In this document: positions 1-8,800 of the stretch, one piece after another
How the letters are laid out: each line of letters opens with the position of its first letter
How positions within the stretch are numbered: position 1 is the first letter of the stretch
Source of the DNA: an uncultured Aquimarina sp.
Lineage (GTDB): Bacteria; Bacteroidota; Bacteroidia; Flavobacteriales; Flavobacteriaceae
Length of the DNA stretch: 64,000 bases
Assembly (NCBI GenBank): GCA_947498815.1
Contig: CANMLU010000004.1
Location: 358,737 to 422,736, forward strand
Direction: 5' to 3'
Notes under the pieces: model-generated
Databases searched by the model: none
Told to the model about the DNA's origin: nothing
What the model saw: only the letters and a program-made list of their open reading frames with translations
Made by a program: the position numbers and the translations under genes

Positions 1-445
1 CAATTTGATGAGAGGCTTCAGAATCCGAAGCAATCAAATCCGCAACAGCCTCAGCTTGAGAAAGATCTAATTTTCCATTAATAAATGCACGTAATGTGAA
101 TTCACCTGCATTCGCCATTCGACATCCTTTACGAAGTAAGAGTTGTATAATTTCTTGTTGTATATAAGTAGAACCATGACATGAGATTTCAATAGTAGGT
201 TCCCCGGTATAAGAATTAGTTCCTTTAAAAATGGATACCAACACCTCGTCCAATACCTTTTCTCCATCAACAATATGTCCCAGGTGGATTGTATGGCTTT
301 TTTGTTTATCCAATTCTTTTCCGCTAATCGAACGAAATAATGGAGAACAAATAGCAATAGCATCTTTTCCTGAAACCCTAATAACGGCTATGGCTCCAGC
401 ACCCGAAGGTGTTGCTAATGCCACTATGGTATCTTGTGAAATCAT
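1..445 (-). CDS. mnmE: tRNA modification GTPase MnmE, N-terminal part (cut by window edge)
   Basis: MnmE, with MnmG, installs carboxymethylaminomethyl-type modifications on wobble uridine 34 of certain tRNAs. Translating the reverse complement from the ATG at 445-443 gives 148 residues that match the family's N-terminal folate-binding domain. The start reads MISQDTIVALATPSGAGAIA, followed by IRVSG, a YTGEPTIEISCHGS motif and GEFTLRAFINGKLDLSQAEA, all hallmark MnmE sequences. The frame is open to base 1, so the GTPase domain and C-terminal motif lie outside the window. The gene is single and divergent from the protease at 745. A TAnnTTTG box lies 19 bases upstream of the start. Identification is close to certain. 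Confidence 0.97.
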   Translation of the reverse strand, partial: MISQDTIVALATPSGAGAIAVIRVSGKDAIAICSPLFRSISGKELDKQKSHTIHLGHIVDGEKVLDEVLVSIFKGTNSYTGEPTIEISCHGSTYIQQEIIQLLLRKGCRMANAGEFTLRAFINGKLDLSQAEAVADLIASDSEASHQI

Positions 446-463
446 GTTTCTAATTATTGAAGG

Positions 464-471
464 CAAAAGTA
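464..471 (-). promoter_or_regulatory. Candidate -7 box for mnmE (TACTTTTG)
   Basis: On the minus strand TACTTTTG matches the Bacteroidota -7 consensus TAnnTTTG and would give a leader of roughly 10-15 bases before the mnmE ATG. No TTG lies at the usual 19-21 base distance, so only half of the promoter is supported. Confidence 0.4.
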
Positions 472-744
472 AAGATTAATATATACACTTTAAATACGCA
501 TTGTCAAACTTTTTTTGAGGAGTTGTTTTTCTTTTCTATCTTGTGCAAGGTTGAAAATCAGAATACTTCAGGATTAAATATTTTATTTTCTTGAATAAAT
601 AGTAAGAGTAAAGTTATCACTTAGCATATTTGTGTATAGATTAAGTGATTATTGGGAGACAAATTCGTTATAATTTATGTTGTAACGACTTTTACGTATG
701 AACTAAATTTAATGTCAAACCAATAATAATTAATCTTAATTCTT

Positions 745-3195
745 ATGAATTTTAAAAACACAAACTCATCTTATTGCAAACCCAGAAGCTCTATGCAGAA
801 AATCGGTATACTGATATGCATGGTTTTTATGCTGTTGCCTTTTGTGAACTGGGCACAAGTGCAAGATCTGGCTCGTCATTCCAAAAAAGTTAGTTTTACT
901 CTAGAACAAGAAAACAAACAAGCCAAAAATAGCCAAGAGGTTATTACAGAAACAATTTATGAAAAAGAAGCAACCTGGTTGCGTCTATTCTTTAAGGATG
1001 TTAATCTAGGAGATAAAAGTACCTTGACTATTACATCTAATTTGGATGGTGCTACTCAAGTTTTAACGTCCAAAACCATAAGAAGCTGGAGTAATTCCAG
1101 TGCATACTTCAATGGAGATAAAGTAACTATTAAATTAACTATAGCTCCGGGCGAAAGTGCAATTGGAATTAATATTAGTGAACTTAGTATAGGTGATCTG
1201 GATCCAACCATAAAATCACAATGTGGATCAAGTGATGATAGAGTTGATTCAAACGACGCAGCTATTGGTAGAATGGTACCTATTGGTTGTACAGGATGGA
1301 TCATTACTAATGGTAAACTTGTAACTGCCGGTCATTGTGTTGGAAGTAGTGCACAAGTAATTGAATTTAATGTGCCAAAATCAAATCCTGATAGAACAAT
1401 TGTACACCCTGGACCAGAGGATCAATACCCAATAGGTAACTTTGTTTCTCCATATCCAGGTAGTCCTAGTCAGGCTAATGATTGGGGAGTTTTTACAGCA
1501 AGTGCTAATTCCCAAACAGGATTAACTCCTATACAAGCGCAAGGAAAATCTTTTAATGTGGTGCAAAGTGCTCCAGTGGGTAATATTACCATTACTGGAT
1601 TTGGTACGGATACAGGAATTGATAATCAAACACAACAAACTCATACAGGGCCATTATCTTCTGCAAATAACACTTTTGTGAGGTATAGAACAGATACTAC
1701 AGGTGGAAACTCTGGTAGTCCAATAATTGATGGTTCTGGTAATGCCGTTGGTGTTCATGCCTATGGTGGTTGTTCGGGTTCCGGAGGATCTAACTCTGGT
1801 GAAAGAGCAACCATACCAGCCTTTTGGAATGCAATGGGACTGGATGGTGGACCAGGACCTGATCCAGGAAACGAAGATTGTACTGGTGATGTGTCGTCTT
1901 TTCCTTACAACGAAAGTTTTGAAGGTAGTATAGGTGCATGGAAACAGTCTACAAGTGATGATATTAACTGGACTGTTAATTCTGGTGGTACGCCATCAAA
2001 TAGTACAGGACCTAGTGGTGCTGTAGATGGTAATTCATATATCTATGTTGAAGCATCAGGAAATGGAACAGGTTATCCTAATAAACGAGCGATACTAAAT
2101 TCACCTTGCTTAGATTTTAGTGGTTTAACAGAGCCTAATCTTAATTTCCAATATCATATGTTGGGTAGCGCTATTAACAGTCTAGCTGTTGAAGCAAGAA
2201 CCGATAATACAGGAAATTGGACTAGTGTATTTAGTAGAAATGGAGCGCAAGGGTCTAACTGGAATGCTGCTGCTGTGGATCTTTCTGCATATGCAGGTGA
2301 AGCAAGTGTTCAATTACGACTTAATGTTGTTACTGGTTCTGGAGGAAGTGGTTGGCAAAGTGATATTGCTATAGATGCCCTTAGCATTCAAAATGGTTCT
2401 GGAGGACCAGGACCAGATCCAACTTGTGATGCTATCAACTTTAACGATTTCACAATCACGGGATTCTCTAATCAGGATTCTGCGGGTAACTTCTCTATCG
2501 GAAGTGGAGGATCAGCCATATCTATGACCAACAATACCTGGAAATATATTGCATTAAACTATAATGTAACTGCAAATACAGTTATAGAGTTTAGTTTCAG
2601 CAGTTCTTCTCAAGGAGAAATTCATGCAGTTGGTTTTGAAGATGATAATAACTTAACATCTACTAGATATTTCAAAGTTCATGGTACTCAAAATTATGGG
2701 GTAACAAATTTTGACAACTATGCTGGTGGAACTACAACATATACTATTCCTGTAGGTAATTTCTATACAGGTAATATGGATAGACTTGTTTTTATCAATG
2801 ATAATGATGCAGGTTCTGGTAATAACTCTACATTTTCGAATGTTAAGATTTATGAAGGATCTTGTGGTGGATCTGCAAGAGCAGAAAGTCTGATTGCAGG
2901 ATTAGAATCACAAAGACCAATTATCGGAGATGAAAATGAAATTGATCAATTTGCTGTTCGAATGCACCCTAATCCAACTAAAGGTGATTTGTCGATATAT
3001 ATTAACTCGAATTTAAAAGGAGGGGTAGATGCTACTTTTTATAGCCTTTTAGGAAGACAAGTGGGGCAAAAACGACTTCAACCAGGGCGAAATACATTGT
3101 CTACTCAAAGTTTATCTATGGGATCGGGCATTTATCTTGTGAAGTTCAATGACGGAGTAGGAGGAACAACCACTATGAAGTTAATAGTTCATTAA
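745..3195 (+). CDS. Secreted trypsin-like serine protease with MAM-like domain and T9SS sorting domain
   Basis: Predicted extracellular chymotrypsin-fold (S1-type) protease of 816 residues. A signal peptide ends near residue 37 (NWAQ). The catalytic triad is visible as His197 in TAGHC, Asp246 in NDWG and Ser323 in GGNSGSP. Residues about 385-550 form a MAM-like adhesion domain beginning FPYNESFEGSIGAW. A further beta-rich domain follows, then a C-terminal type IX secretion sorting domain of about 75 residues (MHPNPTKGD ... GIYLVKF). The first ATG is at 745; a second possible start at Met17 (MQKIGILICM) would give a more typical signal peptide. The gene stands alone and ends at a strong terminator. 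The protease fold and T9SS export are well supported; the substrate is unknown. Confidence 0.9.
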   Translation: MNFKNTNSSYCKPRSSMQKIGILICMVFMLLPFVNWAQVQDLARHSKKVSFTLEQENKQAKNSQEVITETIYEKEATWLRLFFKDVNLGDKSTLTITSNLDGATQVLTSKTIRSWSNSSAYFNGDKVTIKLTIAPGESAIGINISELSIGDLDPTIKSQCGSSDDRVDSNDAAIGRMVPIGCTGWIITNGKLVTAGHCVGSSAQVIEFNVPKSNPDRTIVHPGPEDQYPIGNFVSPYPGSPSQANDWGVFTASANSQTGLTPIQAQGKSFNVVQSAPVGNITITGFGTDTGIDNQTQQTHTGPLSSANNTFVRYRTDTTGGNSGSPIIDGSGNAVGVHAYGGCSGSGGSNSGERATIPAFWNAMGLDGGPGPDPGNEDCTGDVSSFPYNESFEGSIGAWKQSTSDDINWTVNSGGTPSNSTGPSGAVDGNSYIYVEASGNGTGYPNKRAILNSPCLDFSGLTEPNLNFQYHMLGSAINSLAVEARTDNTGNWTSVFSRNGAQGSNWNAAAVDLSAYAGEASVQLRLNVVTGSGGSGWQSDIAIDALSIQNGSGGPGPDPTCDAINFNDFTITGFSNQDSAGNFSIGSGGSAISMTNNTWKYIALNYNVTANTVIEFSFSSSSQGEIHAVGFEDDNNLTSTRYFKVHGTQNYGVTNFDNYAGGTTTYTIPVGNFYTGNMDRLVFINDNDAGSGNNSTFSNVKIYEGSCGGSARAESLIAGLESQRPIIGDENEIDQFAVRMHPNPTKGDLSIYINSNLKGGVDATFYSLLGRQVGQKRLQPGRNTLSTQSLSMGSGIYLVKFNDGVGGTTTMKLIVH

Positions 3196-3230
3196 AACAA
3201 AAAGTTAACAACAGACATTAAATTTATTGT

Positions 3231-3264
3231 AAAGCACCTTCAGGTTTGAAGGTGCTTTTTTTTT
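3231..3264 (+). terminator. Rho-independent terminator of the protease gene
   Basis: A 10-bp stem (AAAGCACCTT / AAGGTGCTTT) with an 8-base loop is followed by a run of T to 3264. It begins 36 bases after the protease stop codon. Confidence 0.9.
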
Positions 3265-3330
3265 AGTTAAATACTGTAACAAAATGCTATTTTTTTCGTC
3301 ATACTAGTATATGTTGCTAATAATATTAGC

Positions 3331-3359
3331 AATCATCAATCATCAATCATCAATCAAAA
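3331..3359. repeat. Short tandem AATCATC repeat
   Basis: Three AATCATC units followed by AATCAAAA. The 16-mer CAATCATCAATCAAAA at 3344-3359 also occurs at 42422-42437, and as its reverse complement at 13443-13458. All three sites are intergenic or close to gene ends. Confidence 0.6.
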
Positions 3360-3373
3360 GAAATAAAGAAATC

Positions 3374-3712
3374 ATGAGACAGGACAGACAAGTATTAGTT
3401 ATTACACATTTATCGCAATTATTAGACCTAATTACTGGATTCGGAGGGTTTTTAGTACCCTTAATATTATGGTTAACCCAAAGAGAAAGGATTCATGAAA
3501 TGGATGAACACGGAAAGTCCATCATGAATTTTCAAATTAGCATGTTTATCTATGCTTTGATATGTATTCCGTTGACATTGCTTTTTGGATTAGGAGCTCT
3601 GGGCTTAATCGTTATTGCTGTATTGTGCTTCGTGTTTCCGATAGTTAATGCGATACGGGCAAATAATGGAGAGAAACCATCGTATCCTATATCATTGGAT
3701 ATCATAAAATAA
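3374..3712 (+). CDS. DUF4870 domain membrane protein
   Basis: Small integral membrane protein of about 112 residues with the DUF4870 pattern: an N-terminal amphipathic stretch, THLSQLLDLITGFGG, then VPLILWLTQRER and two hydrophobic segments near the C terminus, separated by short charged loops. The frame is open from an ATG at 3311. The extra 21 residues would be encoded largely by the AATCATC tandem repeat, so the internal ATG at 3374 (MRQDRQVLV) is the better start; it also follows a purine-rich stretch. No function is established for the family. The gene stands alone and ends in a bidirectional hairpin shared with amt. Confidence 0.8.
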   Translation: MRQDRQVLVITHLSQLLDLITGFGGFLVPLILWLTQRERIHEMDEHGKSIMNFQISMFIYALICIPLTLLFGLGALGLIVIAVLCFVFPIVNAIRANNGEKPSYPISLDIIK

Positions 3713-3721
3713 GAACGTAAA

Positions 3722-3750
3722 AAAGCGGGTGATTACTAATCACCCGCTTT
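3722..3750. terminator. Bidirectional terminator between the DUF4870 gene and amt
   Basis: A perfect inverted repeat (AAAGCGGGTGATTA, one base, then its complement) sits between two convergent genes, so it can serve both strands. A-rich sequence before and T-rich sequence after the stem fit intrinsic termination. Confidence 0.85.
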
Positions 3751-3772
3751 ATGGTAAAACACTAATTAAGTT

Positions 3773-5029
3773 CTAGTGTTGGTTAAGTCTAAAATCTGGA
3801 TAGGCATCCATCCCGTGTTCATGACTATCTAATCCGTCAATTTCTTCTTTTTCAGAAACTCTGATACCGATAGTTTTCTTCAGCGTAAATATAATTAAGA
3901 ATGCAGTGACTACGCAGAATCCTCCTGCCGCCAATACACCAACTCCTTGTACAAGAAACTGATCAAAACCAGCTTTGGCTCCAAATATACCTACAGCCAA
4001 TGTTCCCCAGATACCACAGATTAAATGTACTGCAATAGCACCTACCGGATCGTCTAATCGTATTTTGTCGATTAATGCAACTCCAAATACGATGATTGCT
4101 CCGGCAATAGCTCCTATTAAAACCGCATCTGTAGGAGACATTTGATCAGCTCCAGCAGTAATACCCACTAATCCCCCAAGAATACCATTTAAGAACATGG
4201 TAAGATCATAGTTTTTGTACATCAATGTAGATACTAAGAAAGCGACTACCCCACCAGCAGCAGCAGCCAAAGATGTGGTTACCAGTGTAAGTGATGTTCC
4301 TGCTGCATCTGCAGAAAGAACAGACCCACCATTAAATCCGAACCATCCTAACCAAAGAATGATTACACCAGCCGCTGCAAGAGGTATATTGTGACCTGGA
4401 ATCGCCTGTGGTTTACCTTCTGAACTGAATTTACCAATTCGAGATCCAAGCAAGTATACAGCTACTAATGCAGCCCATCCTCCTACAGAGTGCACTAGTG
4501 TGGAACCTGCAAAATCATAAAAGCCCTCTGCTTCACCAATTGTTAAGGTAGATAAAAATCCACCTCCCCATTGCCATGAACCTACTATTGGATATACAAA
4601 TCCAACATAGATGATTGTGAATATCATAAATGCTCCAAGTTTTATTCGTTCGGCAACAGCTCCAGATACAATGGTAGCTGCGGTAGCGGCAAACATACCT
4701 TGGAATAAGAAATCTGTCCAGTAGGTGTAACCTTCATTATAAGCAAGGTCCAAACCACCTTCGGCAGTAAGAGGAGAGTCTAATCCAAAACCAGCAAATC
4801 CAAAAAATCCAGCGGCACCTTCTTCGAAACCTGGATACATTAAATTAAAGCCTACTAGACAGTATAGCAATAATCCTATGCAGATAATAAATACATTTTT
4901 GAAAAGTATATTAATTGTATTTTTTTGACGAGTTAATCCTATTTCTAAAAAAGAAAACCCTAAGTGCATGAAAAATACTAGTGCTGTACACACCATCATC
5001 CATACATTGTTGATAGTTAACATTTCCAT
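3773..5029 (-). CDS. amt: Ammonium transporter Amt
   Basis: Inner-membrane ammonium channel of the Amt/Mep/Rh family, 418 residues with about 11 hydrophobic segments, a normal length. Family signatures include LGFSFLEIGLTRQKN in the first helix, the FQGMFAATAATIVSGAVAER segment, and the twin pore histidines in STLVHSVGGWAALV and AIAVHLICGIWGT. The start MEMLTINNVW at 5029 gives a short periplasmic N terminus; Met3 is an alternative. It lies 58 bases downstream of glnK on the same strand. This glnK-amt order is the standard arrangement in which P-II blocks the channel when nitrogen is plentiful. Both probably come from the promoter at 5463-5494. Confidence 0.97.
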   Translation of the reverse strand: MEMLTINNVWMMVCTALVFFMHLGFSFLEIGLTRQKNTINILFKNVFIICIGLLLYCLVGFNLMYPGFEEGAAGFFGFAGFGLDSPLTAEGGLDLAYNEGYTYWTDFLFQGMFAATAATIVSGAVAERIKLGAFMIFTIIYVGFVYPIVGSWQWGGGFLSTLTIGEAEGFYDFAGSTLVHSVGGWAALVAVYLLGSRIGKFSSEGKPQAIPGHNIPLAAAGVIILWLGWFGFNGGSVLSADAAGTSLTLVTTSLAAAAGGVVAFLVSTLMYKNYDLTMFLNGILGGLVGITAGADQMSPTDAVLIGAIAGAIIVFGVALIDKIRLDDPVGAIAVHLICGIWGTLAVGIFGAKAGFDQFLVQGVGVLAAGGFCVVTAFLIIFTLKKTIGIRVSEKEEIDGLDSHEHGMDAYPDFRLNQH

Positions 5030-5087
5030 TGTTTAATTACTATTAAATTATTTTTTTGTTTTCAGTTGGTAATTTTTGTTGAAGGGG

Positions 5088-5426
5088 CTAGTTTAATGTT
5101 CCTCCTCCTTTTTCAGAAGTACGAATTCTGTATGCTTCTTTGATATCAGAAACAAACACTTTTCCATCTCCTACTTCTCCGGTTTTTGCGGCCTCAAGTA
5201 TGGTGGATATAGTTACTTCTTCAAATTCATCATTTACTACAATCGATAAGTAGCGTCTCTGGATATCTGTTGTACTATAGGATACTCCTCGATATACACT
5301 TCCTTTTTGTTCGTTGCCTACACCTGTTACATCCCAGTAAGAGAAAAATGTGATCCCTTTTTCGTGTAAAGCTTCTTTTACAACTCTATATTTAGATCTC
5401 CTGATGATTGCTTCTATTTTCTTCAT
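5088..5426 (-). CDS. glnK: P-II family nitrogen regulatory protein
   Basis: Trimeric P-II signal protein of 112 residues, which senses 2-oxoglutarate and ATP/ADP and controls Amt. Family marks are MKKIEAIIR at the start, VTGVGNEQKG before the T-loop, AAKTGEVGDGKVFV for the B-loop, and YRIRTSEKGG at the C-loop. The T-loop (residues about 38-56) differs from the E. coli GlnB form but keeps a tyrosine, Tyr50, near the uridylylated position; whether it is modified cannot be told. GlnK rather than GlnB is chosen because it sits directly upstream of amt. A good TTG/TAnnTTTG promoter lies upstream. Confidence 0.93.
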   Translation of the reverse strand: MKKIEAIIRRSKYRVVKEALHEKGITFFSYWDVTGVGNEQKGSVYRGVSYSTTDIQRRYLSIVVNDEFEEVTISTILEAAKTGEVGDGKVFVSDIKEAYRIRTSEKGGGTLN

Positions 5427-5462
5427 AAAGAATAAAAGTTAAAATTAATGTTAAATTCACAC

Positions 5463-5494
5463 CAAAAATATGTGAAATTATATTTTACATCCAA
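5463..5494 (-). promoter_or_regulatory. Promoter of glnK-amt
   Basis: On the minus strand TTG (5494-5492) is followed after 21 bases by TATTTTTG (5470-5463), matching the Bacteroidota housekeeping promoter TTG-N19-21-TAnnTTTG. Transcription would begin about 30 bases upstream of the glnK ATG. Confidence 0.65.
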
Positions 5495-5539
5495 ATTTAA
5501 TGGGGTAATCACGTAATTTTTATCATTTTGAGATATTTG

Positions 5540-5559
5540 ACCCCTAAAAAATTAGGGGT
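5540..5559. promoter_or_regulatory. Palindrome between glnK-amt and gltBD, possible operator
   Basis: ACCCCTAA, four A bases, then TTAGGGGT: perfect 8-bp arms, in the 449-base divergent region between the nitrogen-uptake and glutamate synthase genes. It lies about 45 bases upstream of the glnK promoter. A shared nitrogen regulator site is an inference. The T-rich stretch that follows also allows a weak terminator reading. Confidence 0.45.
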
Positions 5560-5650
5560 ACATATTTTTTTTGTCAAAAAATGAATATTTCACAGTTGCG
5601 TAATTCAAGTTTTTCACGAAAACGTTTTCATTAGAGTTTATGGATTATCA

Positions 5651-5679
5651 ATGGGCTTTAAAATTTAAGAAAAGCCCAT
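5651..5679 (+). promoter_or_regulatory. Hairpin in the region upstream of gltB
   Basis: ATGGGCTTT and AAAGCCCAT are separated by 11 bases and followed by a T-rich stretch. The hairpin lies about 200 bases upstream of the gltB start. It could be a leader hairpin, an operator or a weak terminator. The remainder of 5427-5875 shows no gene. Confidence 0.4.
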
Positions 5680-5875
5680 TTTATTTGATGTTTTTTTGGA
5701 AAAACGCATTATCAAATTCGTAAATAGAGGTGCTTATTTTGTGATTATTTTAGTCATTAGTGCATTTTTTTAAGGAGCTCAGAAAAGTGTTACTGAATGT
5801 TTCTTATTTCTTTCTCATTCCTTAATAATTTGTTAATTTCAGGAGCTTGAAACATTTTTTATATCGGAAAACATT

Positions 5876-8800
5876 ATGAAGAAACAAGGATTATATCTAC
5901 CAGAATTTGAACATGACGCATGTGGTGCCGGATTCATATGTAGCTTGGAAGGAAAAAAGTCAAATGATATTATTCATAAGGCATTAGAAATTCTTGAGAA
6001 ACTTGAACATCGTGGTGCTGTTAGTGCAGATGGAAAGACAGGAGATGGAGCAGGTATATTAATTGATATTCCTCACGACTTTTTTATAGAGCATTGTGAT
6101 TTTGAATTACCAGAAGCTGGAGCCTATGCCGTAAGTAATGTTTTCTTGCCTAAAAAAGAAAATCAAAGACAATTTTGTATAGATACGTTCGAGAAGAACA
6201 TAGCAGATCAAGGTCTCGTGTTATTGGGATGGAGAGATGTTCCTGTAGATCATATACACATAGGAGAAATTGCTGCCACAACTGAACCATTTATCAAACA
6301 ATTGTTTATTGGTAAAGAAAATGAGGATCAAACCTATTTCGATTTTAATTTAAAGTTATTCACAGCTCGAAAGATTACAGAGCATACTATTTATGGTTCA
6401 AAGCTTTCTGAAAGCAAGTTTTTCTATTTACCAAGTTTGTCCACCAAAACCTTAATATTTAAAGGACTCTTAATGCCAGAGGATATTAAATTGTATTATA
6501 CCGATCTTATGGATCCAAAAGTGGTTACAAGATTGGCCTTGGTACATCAACGCTTTTCTACAAATACATTCCCCACCTGGGATCTAGCACAACCTTTCCG
6601 ATATATGTGCCATAATGGAGAGATCAATACCTTAAGAGGTAATGTAACCAGAATGCGTTCTAGAGAAGAATTGCTTAAGAGTGATTGGTTTGGAGAGGAT
6701 ATAAAAAAGGTACTTCCGGTTATATTAAAAGGAAAATCGGATTCTGCTTCAATGGATATGGTTGTAGAATTATTATTAATGACCGGTAGATCATTGCCCG
6801 AAGTGATGATGATGATGGTACCAGAGGCTTGGGAGAAAAACCCTGAAATGTCTGAAGCCAAGAAAGCTTTCTATGAATATAATTCTTGTGCTATGGAGCC
6901 TTGGGATGGTCCGGCTTCTATTCCATTTACCGATGGTAATTATATTGGTGCAGTATTAGATAGAAATGGTTTAAGACCTTCTCGTTATACCGTAACAAAA
7001 GATGGGTATGTAATCATGTCTTCAGAAACAGGAGTTGTAGATATTGAGCCAAGTAATATTAAGCTTCATGGTCGATTAGAGCCGGGTAAGATGTTCCTGG
7101 TTAATATGGAGGAAGGTAGAATTATCAATGACGAAGAAATAAAAGAAAAGATTGCTTCAAAGCATCCATATAGAGAATGGTTAGATAAAAACCTGGCACA
7201 TCTTAAAGATATACCGTATAATGATTGTCCGTTATTTTTGGGAGAAGAATCAGTTGCAAAACGTAAAGAAGTATTCGGATATACGCAAGAAGACATAGAC
7301 GTTATTATTGCTCCAATGGGACAATTGGGTAAAGAACCTATAGGTTCTATGGGGTCAGACACACCAATAGCTGTGCTTTCCGAACGTCCTCAGTTAATTT
7401 ATAATTACTTCAAGCAATTATTTGCGCAGGTAACCAACCCTCCTCTAGATGGTATTCGTGAAGAATTGATTACAGACATAAGCCTTACGCTAGGAGCAGA
7501 TCATAATATATTTGACATTAATGAAAAACATTGTAATAAATTAAAAATCCAAAATCCTGTAATCTCCAAAGAGGATTTAGACAAAATAAAAACATTTACA
7601 GATAAAGGATTCAAAGTGACCTCTGTACCAATGTTATACAATATTAATAGAGGATTGAATGGCCTTGAAGATGCGTTAGAGGTTGTGCTCAAAAACGTAT
7701 CTCAGGCTATTGATGAAGGAACTAATGTGGTGATCCTTTCTGATAGAAATATAAGTAAGCACAGGGCACCAATTCCCGCATTATTGGCATGTTCTTATGT
7801 GAATAGTGGATTGCAGAAATTAGGAAAACGTTCTAGAGTTAGTATTATTATAGAATCTGCAGAACCACGTGAAGTACATCACTTTGCATTACTATTTGGA
7901 TATGGAGCAAGTGCTATCAATCCTTATATGGTTAATGAAATTATAGCTGAAGAAATTGAAGAGAATAACATCTCAGGAGTAGCCTTTGACGATGCAATTA
8001 AAAATTATAATAAGGCTGTAGGAAAAGGGGTGTTGAAGGTGATGAATAAGATTGGAATCTCTACCTTGAATTCCTATAGAAGTTCTCAATTATTCGAATG
8101 TATAGGTATCAATACCAAAGTAGTAAATCAATATTTTCCAAATACTGCAACACGTATTGAAGGGATAGGGTTATATGAAATCGAAAAAGAGATTGCGAAG
8201 CGTCACAAAAAAGCATATTTAGAGCAAGAAGTGGCTGCCGATCTGGATTTAGAATTTGGTGGACAATATAAGTGGAGACGTAATGGAGAAAAACACCAGT
8301 TCAATCCATTATCTGTAGCAAAATTACAAAAATCTGTTCGTGATAATGATTCAACGACGTATAAAGAATATGCCGAGTTGATCAACGAACAGTCAAAAGC
8401 TTTGATGACTATTCGTGGATTGTTGGAATTTTCTAATTATGATCCGATTCCGATTGATGAAGTAGAGCCATGGACAGAAATTGTTAAACGTTTCAAAACT
8501 GGAGCAATGTCTTATGGATCTATTAGTAAAGAGGCTCATGAAAATCTTGCTGTTGCTATGAACCGTATTGGTGGTAAGAGTAACTCTGGAGAAGGAGGCG
8601 AGAATCCACTTCGTTTTTATAAAGATGTAAATGGCGATTGGAAAAATAGTGCAATTAAGCAAGTTGCATCCGGTCGATTTGGAGTTTCTTCGAATTATTT
8701 AACGAATGCTTCAGAGATTCAGATAAAAATGGCGCAAGGGGCAAAGCCTGGTGAAGGAGGACAATTACCAGGGCCAAAAGTAAACCCCGAAATAGCCAAA

